A DNA stretch of 64,000 bases, taken from positions 13,807,951 through 13,871,950 of the forward strand of contig NC_134035.1 of assembly GCF_964204645.1 (NCBI RefSeq), written 5' to 3'. The position numbers and the translations under genes are program-made. The notes beneath the pieces were generated by a model that was given only the letters and a program-made list of their open reading frames with translations, did not search any database and was not told the origin of the DNA. Each line of letters opens with the position of its first letter. Positions within the stretch are counted from its first letter, which is position 1. The stretch is from Tubulanus polymorphus (Eukaryota; Nemertea; Palaeonemertea; Tubulaniformes; Tubulanidae). Positions 26,806-38,900 of this stretch are shown one piece after another.

Positions 26806-27245
26806 CTGAAAATGAGAGTAAAACATTAGCTGTTAGTTCAAAAGTGATTCGAAATATTGACAGAGACTGTGAAGAATTCTGTAGAGAAATTCATTACCAG
26901 TTTTGTACTTACCTTTAAATGAGCCTGTTTAGATAGTAAATTATATTGCATTCATTTCATTCTGAAAAGGAAAAGAAACAATAATCAGTGACAATAGAGC
27001 AGAATGTAACATCTCAAATTATCAATCAATCAGACAGAAACAGTACAGGATTTCTGTGGATTAAACTGCTGTACTTATTTCATACTGATTGAACAGTTAC
27101 AGATACATGTAACATTGTGTACAGATACAGAGTACAGATCACTGCATTACTTCATCCTGTGATTGAACAGTGATTTAATGTTCTCTCATCTTCATTAGAT
27201 TCCCATCTGTCTAACTAAACCATCAGAACATTTTAACTCATCTAA

Positions 27246-27472
27246 CCTCCCGACCCGACCCTCCCAGACCCCATCCCTCCCGCCCTCCCGGACCCCTTCC
27301 CTCCCGCCCGCCCTTACCCCTTCCCTCCCCCCTCCCGGACCCCTTCCCTCCCGCCCGCCCTCACCCTTCCCTCCCGCCCTCCCTCACCCCTTCCCTCCCG
27401 CCCTCCCTCAATGCCCTCCCACCTAGCCCTCCCTCAATGCCCTCCCTCAATACCCTCCCACCTAGCCCTCCC
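27246..27472. repeat. Pyrimidine-rich minisatellite, copy C
   Basis: Equivalent of 486-690. Confidence 0.85.
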
Positions 27473-28003
27473 ATCATGCCTCCTGTCTCCTCTTCAGACT
27501 CCACTCATCTGTACAATAACTACAATACGATTTGCCATTTTTCATGATCATATCAATTTCATATCAAACCAAACCTGAGGATTTAACTATAATGTTTTAA
27601 GGGAGGGGGAGGTATACGGAGGGTTCACCCGAACCAAGGAAATAAGCCCGAACCAAACCTCTACTCACAAAATGTCGAGAGAAAGGCAAACACAAACCAA
27701 GGACAAGAACGATGTGGGATCAAAACAAATTAATGCTATTAATGTTGCTTCACTAATTCAACGTCGTCTCAGTAGATGAGATATTTCTATACTCTGTACA
27801 ACAGGTTGTAAAAAGTTGTTTTATGGAATCTTATTCATAAGATTTACTAATCAATGTTTATAAACTGCTGGTGCAAAATATATTCGTCATATTCGTCATT
27901 GATTGTCTTTTCAAGTTAACACTTGAACCCAGTGGAACAAATCAAACTCCAGCCATTTTTCCGCCATTTGCCATTTTTCGTTTTTACTCTTTTCTTTGAC
28001 TTG

Positions 28004-28195
28004 AGTCGAGGTAGGAATAGACCCCTGCCCACTCCTTAAGCGTGCAGGACACTAAACCTTCGAATTGCTCTCGGACCCCACTCTTTATATTTTATTTTCA
28101 TTTTTTTGAGTCGAGGTAGGGATAGACCCCTGCCCGCCCTCTAAGCGAGCAGGACACTAAACCTTCGAATTGCTCTCGGACCCCACTCTTTATAT
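28004..28195. repeat. Duplicated tRNA-like/SINE-like segment, copy C
   Basis: Equivalent of 1,213-1,413. Confidence 0.45.
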
Positions 28196-28514
28196 CAGCA
28201 TTTCATGCTGTTTTATTTTATTCATGCGTTCGCTTTATATTTTTTCTTTTCATATGGCTTTTCCTTATTTTGTCGTCTCTCTAGAACTCTCATCAGTTCT
28301 GACTGGGATCAAGTTTAATCTTTTGGAGACAAACAGCAAAAGTTCGCGTTAGTTGCACTAGCAGCAGCAGCAGCAGCTGCTGCAGTTGCACCAGCAGCGA
28401 CACTGATACAGATGAATCTTTCATTAACTACGTCATTAGTTCCACACAAATCATTTCATTCTCAAATACTGAGTCGTGAAGGCAACAGAAATAACTTATA
28501 AAATCTTTCATTCA

Positions 28515-29055
28515 CGGCCCTGGTTTGGTGACCAAGAGTCAAAGTTTGGTTCATAGCCCAGGTTTGGTGACCTAAGAGTCAAAGTTTGGTTTATGGCCCT
28601 TGTTTGGTGACCAAGAGTCAAAATTTGGTTCACAGCCCTGGTTTGGTGACCAAAGAGTCAAAGTTTGGTTCATTGCCCAGGTTTGGAAACCAAAGAGTCA
28701 AAGTTTGGTTCACATATCTGTTTTGGTGACCAAAGAGTCAAAGGTTGGTTCATAGCCCAGGTTTGGAAACCAAAGAGTCAAAGTTTGGTTCACAGATCTG
28801 TTTTGGTGACCAAAGAGTCAAAGGTTGGTTCATAGCCTAGGTTTGGTGACCAAAGAGTCAAAGTTTGGTTCATGGCCCTGGTTTGGTGACCAAAGAGTCA
28901 AAGTTTTGTTCACAGATCTGTTTTGGAGACCAAAGAGTCAAAGTTTGGTTCATAGCCCAGGTTTGGAAACCAAAGAGTCAAAGTTTGGTTCATAGCCCTG
29001 TTTTGTGGTGACCAAAGAGTCAAAATTTGGTCTATGGTTCTGATTTGATGACCAC
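28515..29055. repeat. 40-bp minisatellite, copy C
   Basis: About 13 units, collinear with 1,735-2,345. Confidence 0.95.
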
Positions 29056-30374
29056 AGAGGGTAAATATAGCTGATGGCCCTCGTTGAAGGTAAGTCAGTT
29101 TTATGGCCCTGGTTTGATAAGCTAAAGTTTGGTTCATGACCGCAGTTATATAAAGGTGGCACTAGAGATGAGTTTTCATATATGGAGCAGTTTTTAGCTA
29201 TCAAATTGTCACAGAGACCGAACAAACGTAACATTAGAAATTGAGCGTTGCATATGTTGAACAGGGGAATTGTAAAAAACACCCATCACTCGTATAAACT
29301 CAAGAATTACACACTGAATGGGCTAAAAATCTTGTACTAAATCATTAAGTGTGAAATAATTCTGACTAATTTGAGTCTACCGGAAAATGATGCATCGATC
29401 GAAGTCTAAAAGCTATAAACTGACAAAATTGATCGAGCGCTGATAATATTTTAAATAACAGCGGAGGATGAAATAACTTTCATAAACTGATATGATCGTG
29501 AAAAATGTCAAAATACACTAGATATGTACCCCTCCCCCCTCTTTATCAAAGTCTTGTTGTAGTAAGAAGATTGCCGTAGCCTTACTGTGAAAACTACATC
29601 TGGTTGAATATCATCTGTTTTTACGCCTTTTAAATTCAGTAAAATATTTCCTGATAGAAGTATAATTAGTTCGCAGCCCCTTAAATTCTGTCTAGAATAG
29701 AATTATAAGTCACAGGTAGAAATAAACTGTCATCAATAGAATATCCTGAATATAATAATAGAACAATAGTCTCTCCGTGTCAATCTTTGTCCCACCTATA
29801 AATTGTGAAGTTTATTTCAGAAAATGTGTCCTATCTTTTTGAAAAGGATTCAACTAATTATTAAGGATATCTATCTATGAATAGTGGTATACTGTGCCAT
29901 GTAAACTGCTGAAGGCAAATGAAGTGTCTGAAAATCCATAAAATCGATTTACAAAAAATATCACTTATTCTAATGAGTTCTATACTCTTCTTCAAAAAAT
30001 GAAGAGTAGGTCTCTGTCTAAGAATCTGCAGTAAAAGAGGAAGCATGTGAACTGCATCTCGACTCTCGTCGACAATATACAAGTCGTCAGGCCACAGGTC
30101 TTTATTTTAGAACCAGTATTTACAGCCTTTTTTAAAATAGCAAAGAAGAAAATACATCTTTCAGCTGGAAATGTATCAGTAAACGGCCAGATATCAACAG
30201 TAATTATTACGTATGATTGTTGTTTCATTGAATTATTAATGAAACCGTGTTTTGATCGGAGCCAAGGAGCAGTTTGTAATCATTCAATACCTAAAATAAT
30301 CGCCCTAAAAATTGAAAAGTCCCCGTTCAAAAATCTGGGGGCAATTATCTCATAACTATTGAGAGAAGTGACGG

Positions 30375-30475
30375 TGAAATAACGTGCGCACTCACCGGGG
30401 ATCAAACCCGGGTCTCATAGAAATAACAACTAGTAAAATAGAACGAGTCCAATTGGCCGATGGTTATACAGCTTG
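30375..30475 (-). repeat. tRNA-derived SINE-like element, copy C
   Basis: Equivalent of 3,661-3,765. Confidence 0.4.
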
Positions 30476-30659
30476 TCATGCATAACAACTGAAACATGAC
30501 ATGTTGCAGTCACGTGTTTCATAATGATTAATCCTTTCTTAGAATAATAAAAAGATGGGACACATTTTCTGAAATATCCTGAACTTCAAGACTAAAACTA
30601 ACGTCAACTAAACCTGTTCCTAAACCCTAAAGCCCCACCCTATATCCCTCCCTCTAAAG

Positions 30660-30800
30660 CAGGGTCCGATCTAAGGAATGAAAGCCACTTGCCCGGGGGC
30701 AAGCATATCTGAAATTTTGCCTGCCCCCTCCAAAATCTACTCGCCCTGATGAGAATATACTTGTCGCGGGTAATTGGACAAGTGCTTAGATCGGACCCTC
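30660..30800. mobile_element. MITE family 1, copy C (internally deleted)
   Basis: Same deletion derivative as 16,666-16,806. It is followed by a C/T-rich array at about 30,807-30,975. Confidence 0.7.
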
Positions 30801-31528
30801 AATCCTACCACCACCCCTACATCCCTCCCACCCTCCCGGACCCCTTCCCTCCCGCCCTCCCGGACCCCTAACCCTCCCGCCCTCCCTCACCCCTTCCCTC
30901 CCGCCCTCCATCCCCCTTCCCTCCCGCCCTCCCTCTACCCCTTCCCTCCCCCCAACCCTACCCACCCTCCCCAAACCCCATGGTTAGGTGAGTTGAAATG
31001 TTCTGATGTTTTAGTTAGACGGATGGGAATCTAATGAAGATGAGAGAACATTAAATCACTGTTCAATCACAGGATGAAGTAATGCAGTGATCTGTACTCT
31101 GTATCTGTACACAATGTTACATGTATCTGTAACTGTTCAATCAGTATGAAATAAGTACAGCAGTTTAATCTACAGAAATTCTAACTCTCAAGATACACAT
31201 GATCTGATTATCAAGAAGGAACATGATTGATAACAGTTGTATTATTGACATCAGGAACCAGTTTCATATTGATTAGAAATAACATTTGAGTTGACCACAA
31301 TTTAGAAAACTTGTAAACCCGCTTACCGAAATAACAATCCCAACCATGAACTGATTATAGCCAAATATTCACCGATATAATGAAATTTGAAATGATTGAA
31401 TAAATGCAACAGGTTTTTGTGATTTCATTTCAAAACATGGTTTATAACAAACACTATAAAACTGGTCCCTTTAAAATCAATTCAACAACCGATGATGAAT
31501 AGGTAAATGTAACTTATCTTGAATTTCC

Positions 31529-31745
31529 TAGTGATTCCCGAGTCCTTGTTATCCTGTGCTGAATCCAAGAGTGATTACTGATGTCCTTTGCTGAATCCAA
31601 GAGTGATTACTGATGTCCTTTGCTGAATCCAAGAGTGATTACTGATGTCCTGTGCGAAACCAAAAAAGTCTGATTGTGAAACACTGATTCCTTGTTGTCC
31701 TGTGCTGAATCTAAGAGTGATTCTTGTTTTCCTGTGCTGAATCAT
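31529..31745. repeat. 32-bp minisatellite, copy C
   Basis: Equivalent of 17,469-17,690. Confidence 0.85.
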
Positions 31746-32952
31746 AATTCCCGTTGAACATGTTGAAGTGATACCTATAGTAGACAAATAAAAGGTAGTT
31801 TTCTATCTTAGAAATAACTGCAGAAATATCAAATTTAAAATTCCAGTAGCGTTCCAGTGCAGCGGCAATAATTTACTGAATGACATTTTTTTTCTATGAA
31901 TACCACGTTTGGAAGAAATTAAGTTAATTCGCCGCAACAATATTTAGAACCTGTCCAAAATCAGCATTTGGCCGCAGCAATCAAAAATTGCTTCCAACGC
32001 GCCTGAATTCAAACTTACAAATTAAATTGTTCGCTCCAATCTGCAGTTCATTTATTCACAGGGTTTTTCTATCCACAGTTTAGGTTTTGTATCTAGAGTT
32101 GAACATGAAATATAAACAAGAAAGTAATGAAGGAACATGAACAGTTTAAATACTATCCGTTTCTGAAACTGATGGAAGAAACACTTAAAAGATGAAATAA
32201 AACTGACAGTTTACACTTTTTGATGTTATCAGTTCTCCAGGTTCGGACATCGGCTCTCATGGGCCCCCTATTCTAAATTCCTGGATCCACCCATGGTCAT
32301 TCAATCCATCACTGTTCCTTCTCAAGCTGCTTTTTCTTTTGTCACGCTTGACTAACCGCGACCACGATGTGCACCTTTGTGCCTCTGAAATATGGTTACC
32401 CACAATATCAGAGATGGAATATTTTTCGCCATTTAAACCAATGTTACTAACACTTACCGAATATTGAAATACTGATTTCAGGGGGTCGGGAAGGAGGGTG
32501 GCAATGTTTGTATTTAGGTGAGGTTTTGCTTAATTTCGGGTTATGGTAAAGCACGCCATTTTGATAATACGTCATAGTGTACCTCGGATTGGGATTCCCG
32601 CGAGTATCAAAATGTACAATGTTTCAATCGAGAGGTCGAATCCCGATATAGGGAGATCTCTTGCAGGTCTCAGCAGCAGCGGCTATAGCCACACTCTCTG
32701 TACAATTTTCGATTAGATTGGGTTTTTGATTCTTCGCAATATTCAAAGAATTTATTCTTGACCACGCTGAGTCCGAGATTTGTCAGCTAATTACAAAATA
32801 TTTGGCCAAACCACTGTCCATACTCCGAGTACGCTTACGTGTTTTAGTTCGACAAAGTCCATCTAGACTGGTTACCGATCTCGGCGCAGAATCGGCAACC
32901 AGTCTAGTAAGGAAATCATCCACGTCACCGCCAGAGGGGGCGCTGAATCAAA

Positions 32953-35900
32953 ATGGCGTCGACGAACGAAGTGGAAACTGACAAAAAATCGCAGACAAGA
33001 ACACGTAAAAACAGCACAGGTACTAAACTACCTCCAAGTCCTTTAGGTGCTGAACCGAGGAGGCCTCTTCCTCAGATTTATGATTTGCCTTATTCGTCGT
33101 TAGAACTCAGTGAAAACGAGAAGTCGTTGATTCGAGAGAGCTGTCATCAGACCTCCACCGCCGAGTGGCAGCAATGTCGGTCGTTACCTCGACCGCGAAC
33201 ACCTGCAGCAATCGCTGAATCGTTCTTCTGGAGAAGGAGTAGGAGCAGTAAGCAAGACACAACTCTATAAACTATGCTAGTCTAGCTATTAATATATCTC
33301 TGCCATCGGCCTATTATGTTTCTATTCCACCACATTTTAAAGATTTTCAGGCAGGCAGGGCCCGGGGTCAGACCCTCAGTCGGGTGTTGGATCGCAATAT
33401 GGCAGCTGTGTGTGAGACATGTCACATACAGAACAGCTCCCCCTGGTCAAATAGATGCAGGCATCCTTGGCCGGACAGGTCCTGTTCAATCCAGGGTTCA
33501 AATCCATGCTGGTGGTGACAGAGTTTCGACTAAGGTTTCGATCCAGGCCCCTTCCCTATAAAGAAAATTTATTGTTTAATGCCCGACGAGCAATGCAAGC
33601 CAGTTGCTCATAATTTGGTGAAAGGAAACTCTGTAGATAGATGCTGTATTGAAGTTGGATATTGTCTGTCCAGCAGTTAACTCTCAAACACTCTCTGACG
33701 AACTCAAAACTGCTGTTGAGCTGAGAGTGGTGTCCCATTCAGCAGCAGTGTAAGCTAGGAGTTTGAAGGCTTTTAGTAAATAGTTGATTGAGATTGGACT
33801 GGTATTTCACACTCTTTACAACAAATAGCTGGAACTCCTGAACCGCCATCCCCTGTAGTAGACTTGAAATCTATCAAAAGAAAAACAAAGAGCTGTCGAC
33901 CCTTGTGAAATGAGGTTAATTCGTAAATTTATCAGTCATTTTTCACTCAATGATGAACTATTTATAGATCGTTTATTAAAATAATAATCGCCCTTTCGAC
34001 TGTTCGGCAATAAATCTACGAACTTTGGAACGAACATTAACTGGACTTTGATCATGAATCGCAGTTTATAATAACGATAGTTCAGTAGTAGTCGATATTC
34101 AGTGATCATCGGATCGTTTAAACCAGGATTAAATGGATCTGTTGTTATTGTTATTATTTGACTAGACGCTAATCTAGGATTATTATTCGTTATGGCGAAG
34201 GGAATTTCGTATTTAAAATCTGAAGCGCGATGTAAAGAAACGATCATAAATTTTGCTAAACGCAGGATGACTTTTAATCCAGGCTTAGCTAGGGGAGTTA
34301 GTTTTAATTCCGGATTAACTCGTGGAGTCACTTGTAATCCACACTTTGCTCGTGGATTTTATTGTGTGAATATATCAACAGGTATAACTATAAATAACTC
34401 TGGTCTCGATTCACGTCTGAGATCAACTCTTCAGTGACTGTTTTAACTCTGGGGCCGGTTACATAGTCATGGCTTAGACTTAACAACTGTCTAAAACAAA
34501 CTTAGTTCTATAGCCAATCTAACAACTTAAGACCAGTCTAAGACAAACTTAGTTCTATAGCCAATCTAACAACTTAAGACCAGTCTAAGACCAACTTAGT
34601 TCTATAACCGATCTAACAATTTAAGACCAGACAAAGACCAACTTAGTTCTATAGCCAATCTAACAATTTAAGACCAGTCTAAGACAAACTTAGTTCTATA
34701 GCCAATCTAACAATTTAAGACCAGACAAAGACCAACTTAGTTCTATAGCCAATCTAACAATTTAAGACCAGACAAAGACCAACTTAGTTCTATAGCCAAT
34801 CTAACAATTTAAGACCAGACAAAGACCAACTTAGTTCTATAGCCAATCTAACAACTTAAGACCAGTCTAAGACAAACTTAGTTCTATAGCCAATCTAACA
34901 ATTTAAGACCAGACAAAGACCAACTTAGTTCTATAGCCAATCTAACAACTTAAGGCCAGTCTAAGACCAACTTAGTTCTATAACCGATCTAACAACTTAA
35001 GAGCAGTCTTAAGATTTATTGGACTGAAGTCACAACCGTGCAACTGATGTTTGTTGAAATATCTTTCTGATACTGTTACCTATGATAATGTAATACAGTA
35101 AACCGTGTCTAAACTGGGATAAAGTGGGACCAGCAAAATTATTGTTTTGAGTTAACGATAAGGATAGGAAAATACATCAGAAAGTTAGAAAAATGATTGA
35201 AATGATAGAAATTAAATCGAATTTGATTTGAGTTCTATGATATACCATCCATCTCAGATATCACTTACTTATCAGCTTTCCTGAGCCGAGTCTACGCTAT
35301 ATCATTTATCTCTGATATCACTCTCAAGTCAGACTAATTTAAACGGCCCCCAAAAATCCGACCTGGGTGCAGTCTCCTTGCCCCAAGCGCCTTGTCCCAC
35401 TCCCTCGATTCCCTCTAGCCCAATTTGCGACTGCATCATATTTTTTTCGTTTTAATTTCAGAAGGAACTGATTCTCCCATCGCGTATACTCAATTAAACT
35501 CACATGCCAGTGCCGGCGCCGGTAGTACGAGAAGGTCGTTGCTATGCCTCGGATTAATATTTATCGTTTCATTGTTGGCGCTGTTCGTCGTTTATTTGAA
35601 CTTTCCGAAATTGTCCGAGTAAGTTTCCATCGGTAATTAGCGTGACTTACACACGCGCGCGCATTCGTAGTTATTTTGCTTAGAAAAAAAGACAGCTTAA
35701 AAACCGAACAAATTTCTGTAGCTTATTATTATTCTCTGCTTATGTAAATGCATTTAATCTTCTTCATTATATTTTACTTTATAAACGATAAAAAAAATAT
35801 TCCATTATTGTAATTCATTCTCCGCTAAAAAAAACAAACAAATTTTTTGTATTTTTATAAACTCAAAATTTCGAATAAAACAATTTTTTTTGTAAAATCA

Positions 35901-38900
35901 CAAATTTCTAGTTTGTTTTTATTGCTGTCTTTTTTTATTTGGACTTTAAACTCAGTGGTTCTAAATTCAGAGTCAAATGAGTGGCCGATTAAAGTTTACA
36001 CCTCTCATTATTAAATTCAGTGATAAATTAGGCCTATAAACTCAGTTATATCTTCTCATGATTGCTAAACCTACAGCAGCAGCTGAACTAGTTAGTTACC
36101 TAATCGTTGGTGGTAAGCTTTATATAATCGGATGGGCTTATACCAACGTTAGGGATGACAAGAGCCGAAACACGGTTGTGGAAATATCCGATCGTGAAAC
36201 TAAACCACAGTCAGGTTACTGACTACAGCTGAACAGGCTAACACTAGGCTCTGACCAGTCATCTGACTACAAACTTTCAGCTCTAACATGGGGTTCTGGA
36301 TAAATAGCATCAGGGGTCAACAAAGTTAGCTAGTGTCTTTAGTTAAGTAAAGGGTCGAGAATAGACCACTCTCTGGACCTTCTCAGTTTACTTACAGTCC
36401 TCAGGTAGGTACCTAATATTGTCGGTTTAGTGTGTTAGTATCACAACTGTAGTTAACTATTAATAGTTGTAATTATTGTATATTTACAGAGAAGAGAAGC
36501 AGTATATAAGAGTTCCTCGAGATATCGAGGCAGCGAAACAACTCGGAAATATTCTATCACGTTATAAAGATCAATATTATTATCAGGTTCTTGCTGGATA
36601 TTTCTGTTCGTATATATTGTATCCTTTACTACAAACGTAATCATCTTACGTAGATTCTACTCTTTATCTAAAAACAGTCGACTTCAATCTTAGATTCTAC
36701 TAGACTCTAAGAGTCGACTTCAATCACCAATACCACAGTGACTGTCGCTATTATCTTCAATCCAACTTTTCAGCAACTTACCCTCAGAGTTTACTGTTTT
36801 GTAACGAGTCAATCTAATTATATTGTACTTAACTCTAAATGTCTCAGTTTACAAACGTTTGCGATTCCTGGTTCTATATTTTTGAGTATTCTCTCCGGGT
36901 TCCTATTTCCATTCCCTCTAGCTCTATTCCTTGTGTGTTTGGTAAGTGTGAGATTGATTCTCGATTGCGATGACGACGCTATCTATGTATTTATAACTGA
37001 TTTATTTTTAAATATTTTTGAACAGTGTTCGTGTTTAGGCGCCTCGTTCTGTTATATGTTATCGTATCTGGTTGGCAGACGCCTCGTTCACAAATATATA
37101 CCTGATAAAATAACCGAGTGGTCGAAACATGTAAGTTTGAAAAATAGCTACCCGTATGACGAGAGAAATCCCACAATAACGAAGCCAAGATTCTATATCA
37201 GAATTATTGTATAGAACAATTAGTTGGGATACTAATACACTAGTACGCCTGATGATGGCTAACAGTTGTTTCTCCTGTTGATGGCTAACAGTAGGTACGC
37301 CTGATGATGGCTAACAGTTGTTTCGCCTGATGATGGCTAACAGTTGTTTCGCCTGATGATGGCTAACAGTTGTTTCGCCTGATGATGGCTAACAGTTGTT
37401 TCGCCTGATGATGGCTAACAGTTGTTTCGACTGTTGATGGCTAACAGTTGTTTCTCCTGTTGATGGCTAACAGTAGGTACGCCTGTTGATGGCTAACAGT
37501 TGTTTCGACTGTTGATGGCTAACAGTTGTTTCGCCTGTTGATGGCTAACAGTTGTTTCGACTTGATGGCTAACAGTTGTTTCACCTGATGATGGCTAACA
37601 GTTGTTTCGCCTGATGATGGCTAATAGTTGTTAGCCGAAACGTCGCTGCTCAAATATAATCATTCTGATATAGAATTTTTCAATCTTGGCTTCATTATTG
37701 TGGGATTTCTCTCGTTATCATCATACACGGATATTGTGTATCTTCTCGTCTAAGCTACCCGTATTCTTAACACATATTTCCCTTGGGTCTGTTTTCACGA
37801 AAAGATAAGTTTTTAGTTCAATTGCTCACGAAACAGTTAAAACTAGAGTTGTTAGTTTAATGCTGTTGAAATTCATGTTTTCTGTGAAGTTAACGTTAAA
37901 CGTTCTTAACTCAATTACTCCTCAAGCGTCTGATTTTAATGTTTATTTTTATCTATTTTATTTTCCAGGTGGAAAATCATCGTCAGCATTTATTGAATTA
38001 TATTATATTTTTACGTATAACGCCGTTTTTACCGAACTGGTTTATAAACATAGCGTCTCCTGTTATTAACGTTCCGTTAGTTCCGTTCTCATTCGGTACA
38101 TTTTTAGGTGAGTTCTATTTCAATCATCAATTCTGACCAATCATCACTCAGCACAACGTTTCTATATCAATTCTGACCAATCATCACTCAGCACAACGTT
38201 TCTATGATCTTAAGACTTGAGCTCCGTAAAACAAATGCAATTGTGATGATTTGAAATGTAATTTTATCCTAAGCAACTAAATCAATCAAAAGTTTACTTT
38301 TTAATGAAACCAGGGTGTGGGGTTCCTCTCTCCAGCACGTGCTTCCGGGTTGGAGGGTCCACAAGATCGCACCACTGCGGGGTTAGAGTATGCCTCCAGT
38401 CCGCACTCCATTGAGGTTGGAGGATCCTCCAGCACTGCTGCGGGGGTCAGAAGTTCCTCCAACTCACTACTGCAGCATCAGAGAGTTCTCCAGTCCGCAC
38501 TCGTGCAATGTTGGAGGATGCTCCAGCTCTCCTCATCAATAACTGAGAGTTTAATAATTGATTATTTCAGGTGTTGCTCCGCAATCACTAATACTAATCC
38601 AAGCCGGATCAGCTTTACATCAATTATCGTCCACTACAGATATTTACTCGTGGAATTCTATTTTACTCCTGACTTTACTCGCATTGTTCTCAATTCTACC
38701 GATAATTATTAGATATTATCTACGTAAAAACCATCACTCCAGTACTCCTAGATTTATATAGAAACAGATCAGTGAATTCAGCGTTTATATTCTGGATTCC
38801 CTGATCGGTGGTAAAACCATGGGCTCGGTTTGTATGGATTGGTATTAACTTGAACCCAAGGACAGTAACTCAACCCGGGCTGAAGTTAATACCAGTCTAT

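Larger units (their letters stand above)
26561..32767. repeat. Tandem segmental duplication, copy C (truncated)
   Basis: Third copy, collinear with the first half of the unit. It carries a deletion of about 185 bp near 32,248 relative to copy B. Similarity to A and B stops at about 32,767, just after TTATTCTTGACCACGCT. It contains its own versions of the pyrimidine, 40-bp and 32-bp arrays. Confidence 0.9.
37158..37752 (+). mobile_element. Penelope-like terminal remnant with inverted arms, hammerhead motif and 12-bp TSD
   Basis: The left arm (from 37,158, about 60 bp: GAGAGAAATCCCACAATAAC and on) is the reverse complement of the segment at about 37,666-37,735. AGCTACCCGTAT occurs at 37,146-37,157 and again at 37,753-37,764, directly flanking the element, as expected of a target-site duplication. 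The interior holds a 26-bp minisatellite and a hammerhead core. By analogy with published Penelope-like elements, which carry small hammerheads in their terminal repeats, this is an inverted solo terminal-repeat insertion in TMEM41B intron 5. No reverse transcriptase is present. Confidence 0.65.

Noticed and set aside
33936-34437. 131-codon minus and 81-codon plus frames in TMEM41B intron 1
   Set aside because: No recognised family, and they overlap each other antisense over a short imperfect repeat. Nothing beyond chance openness supports them.
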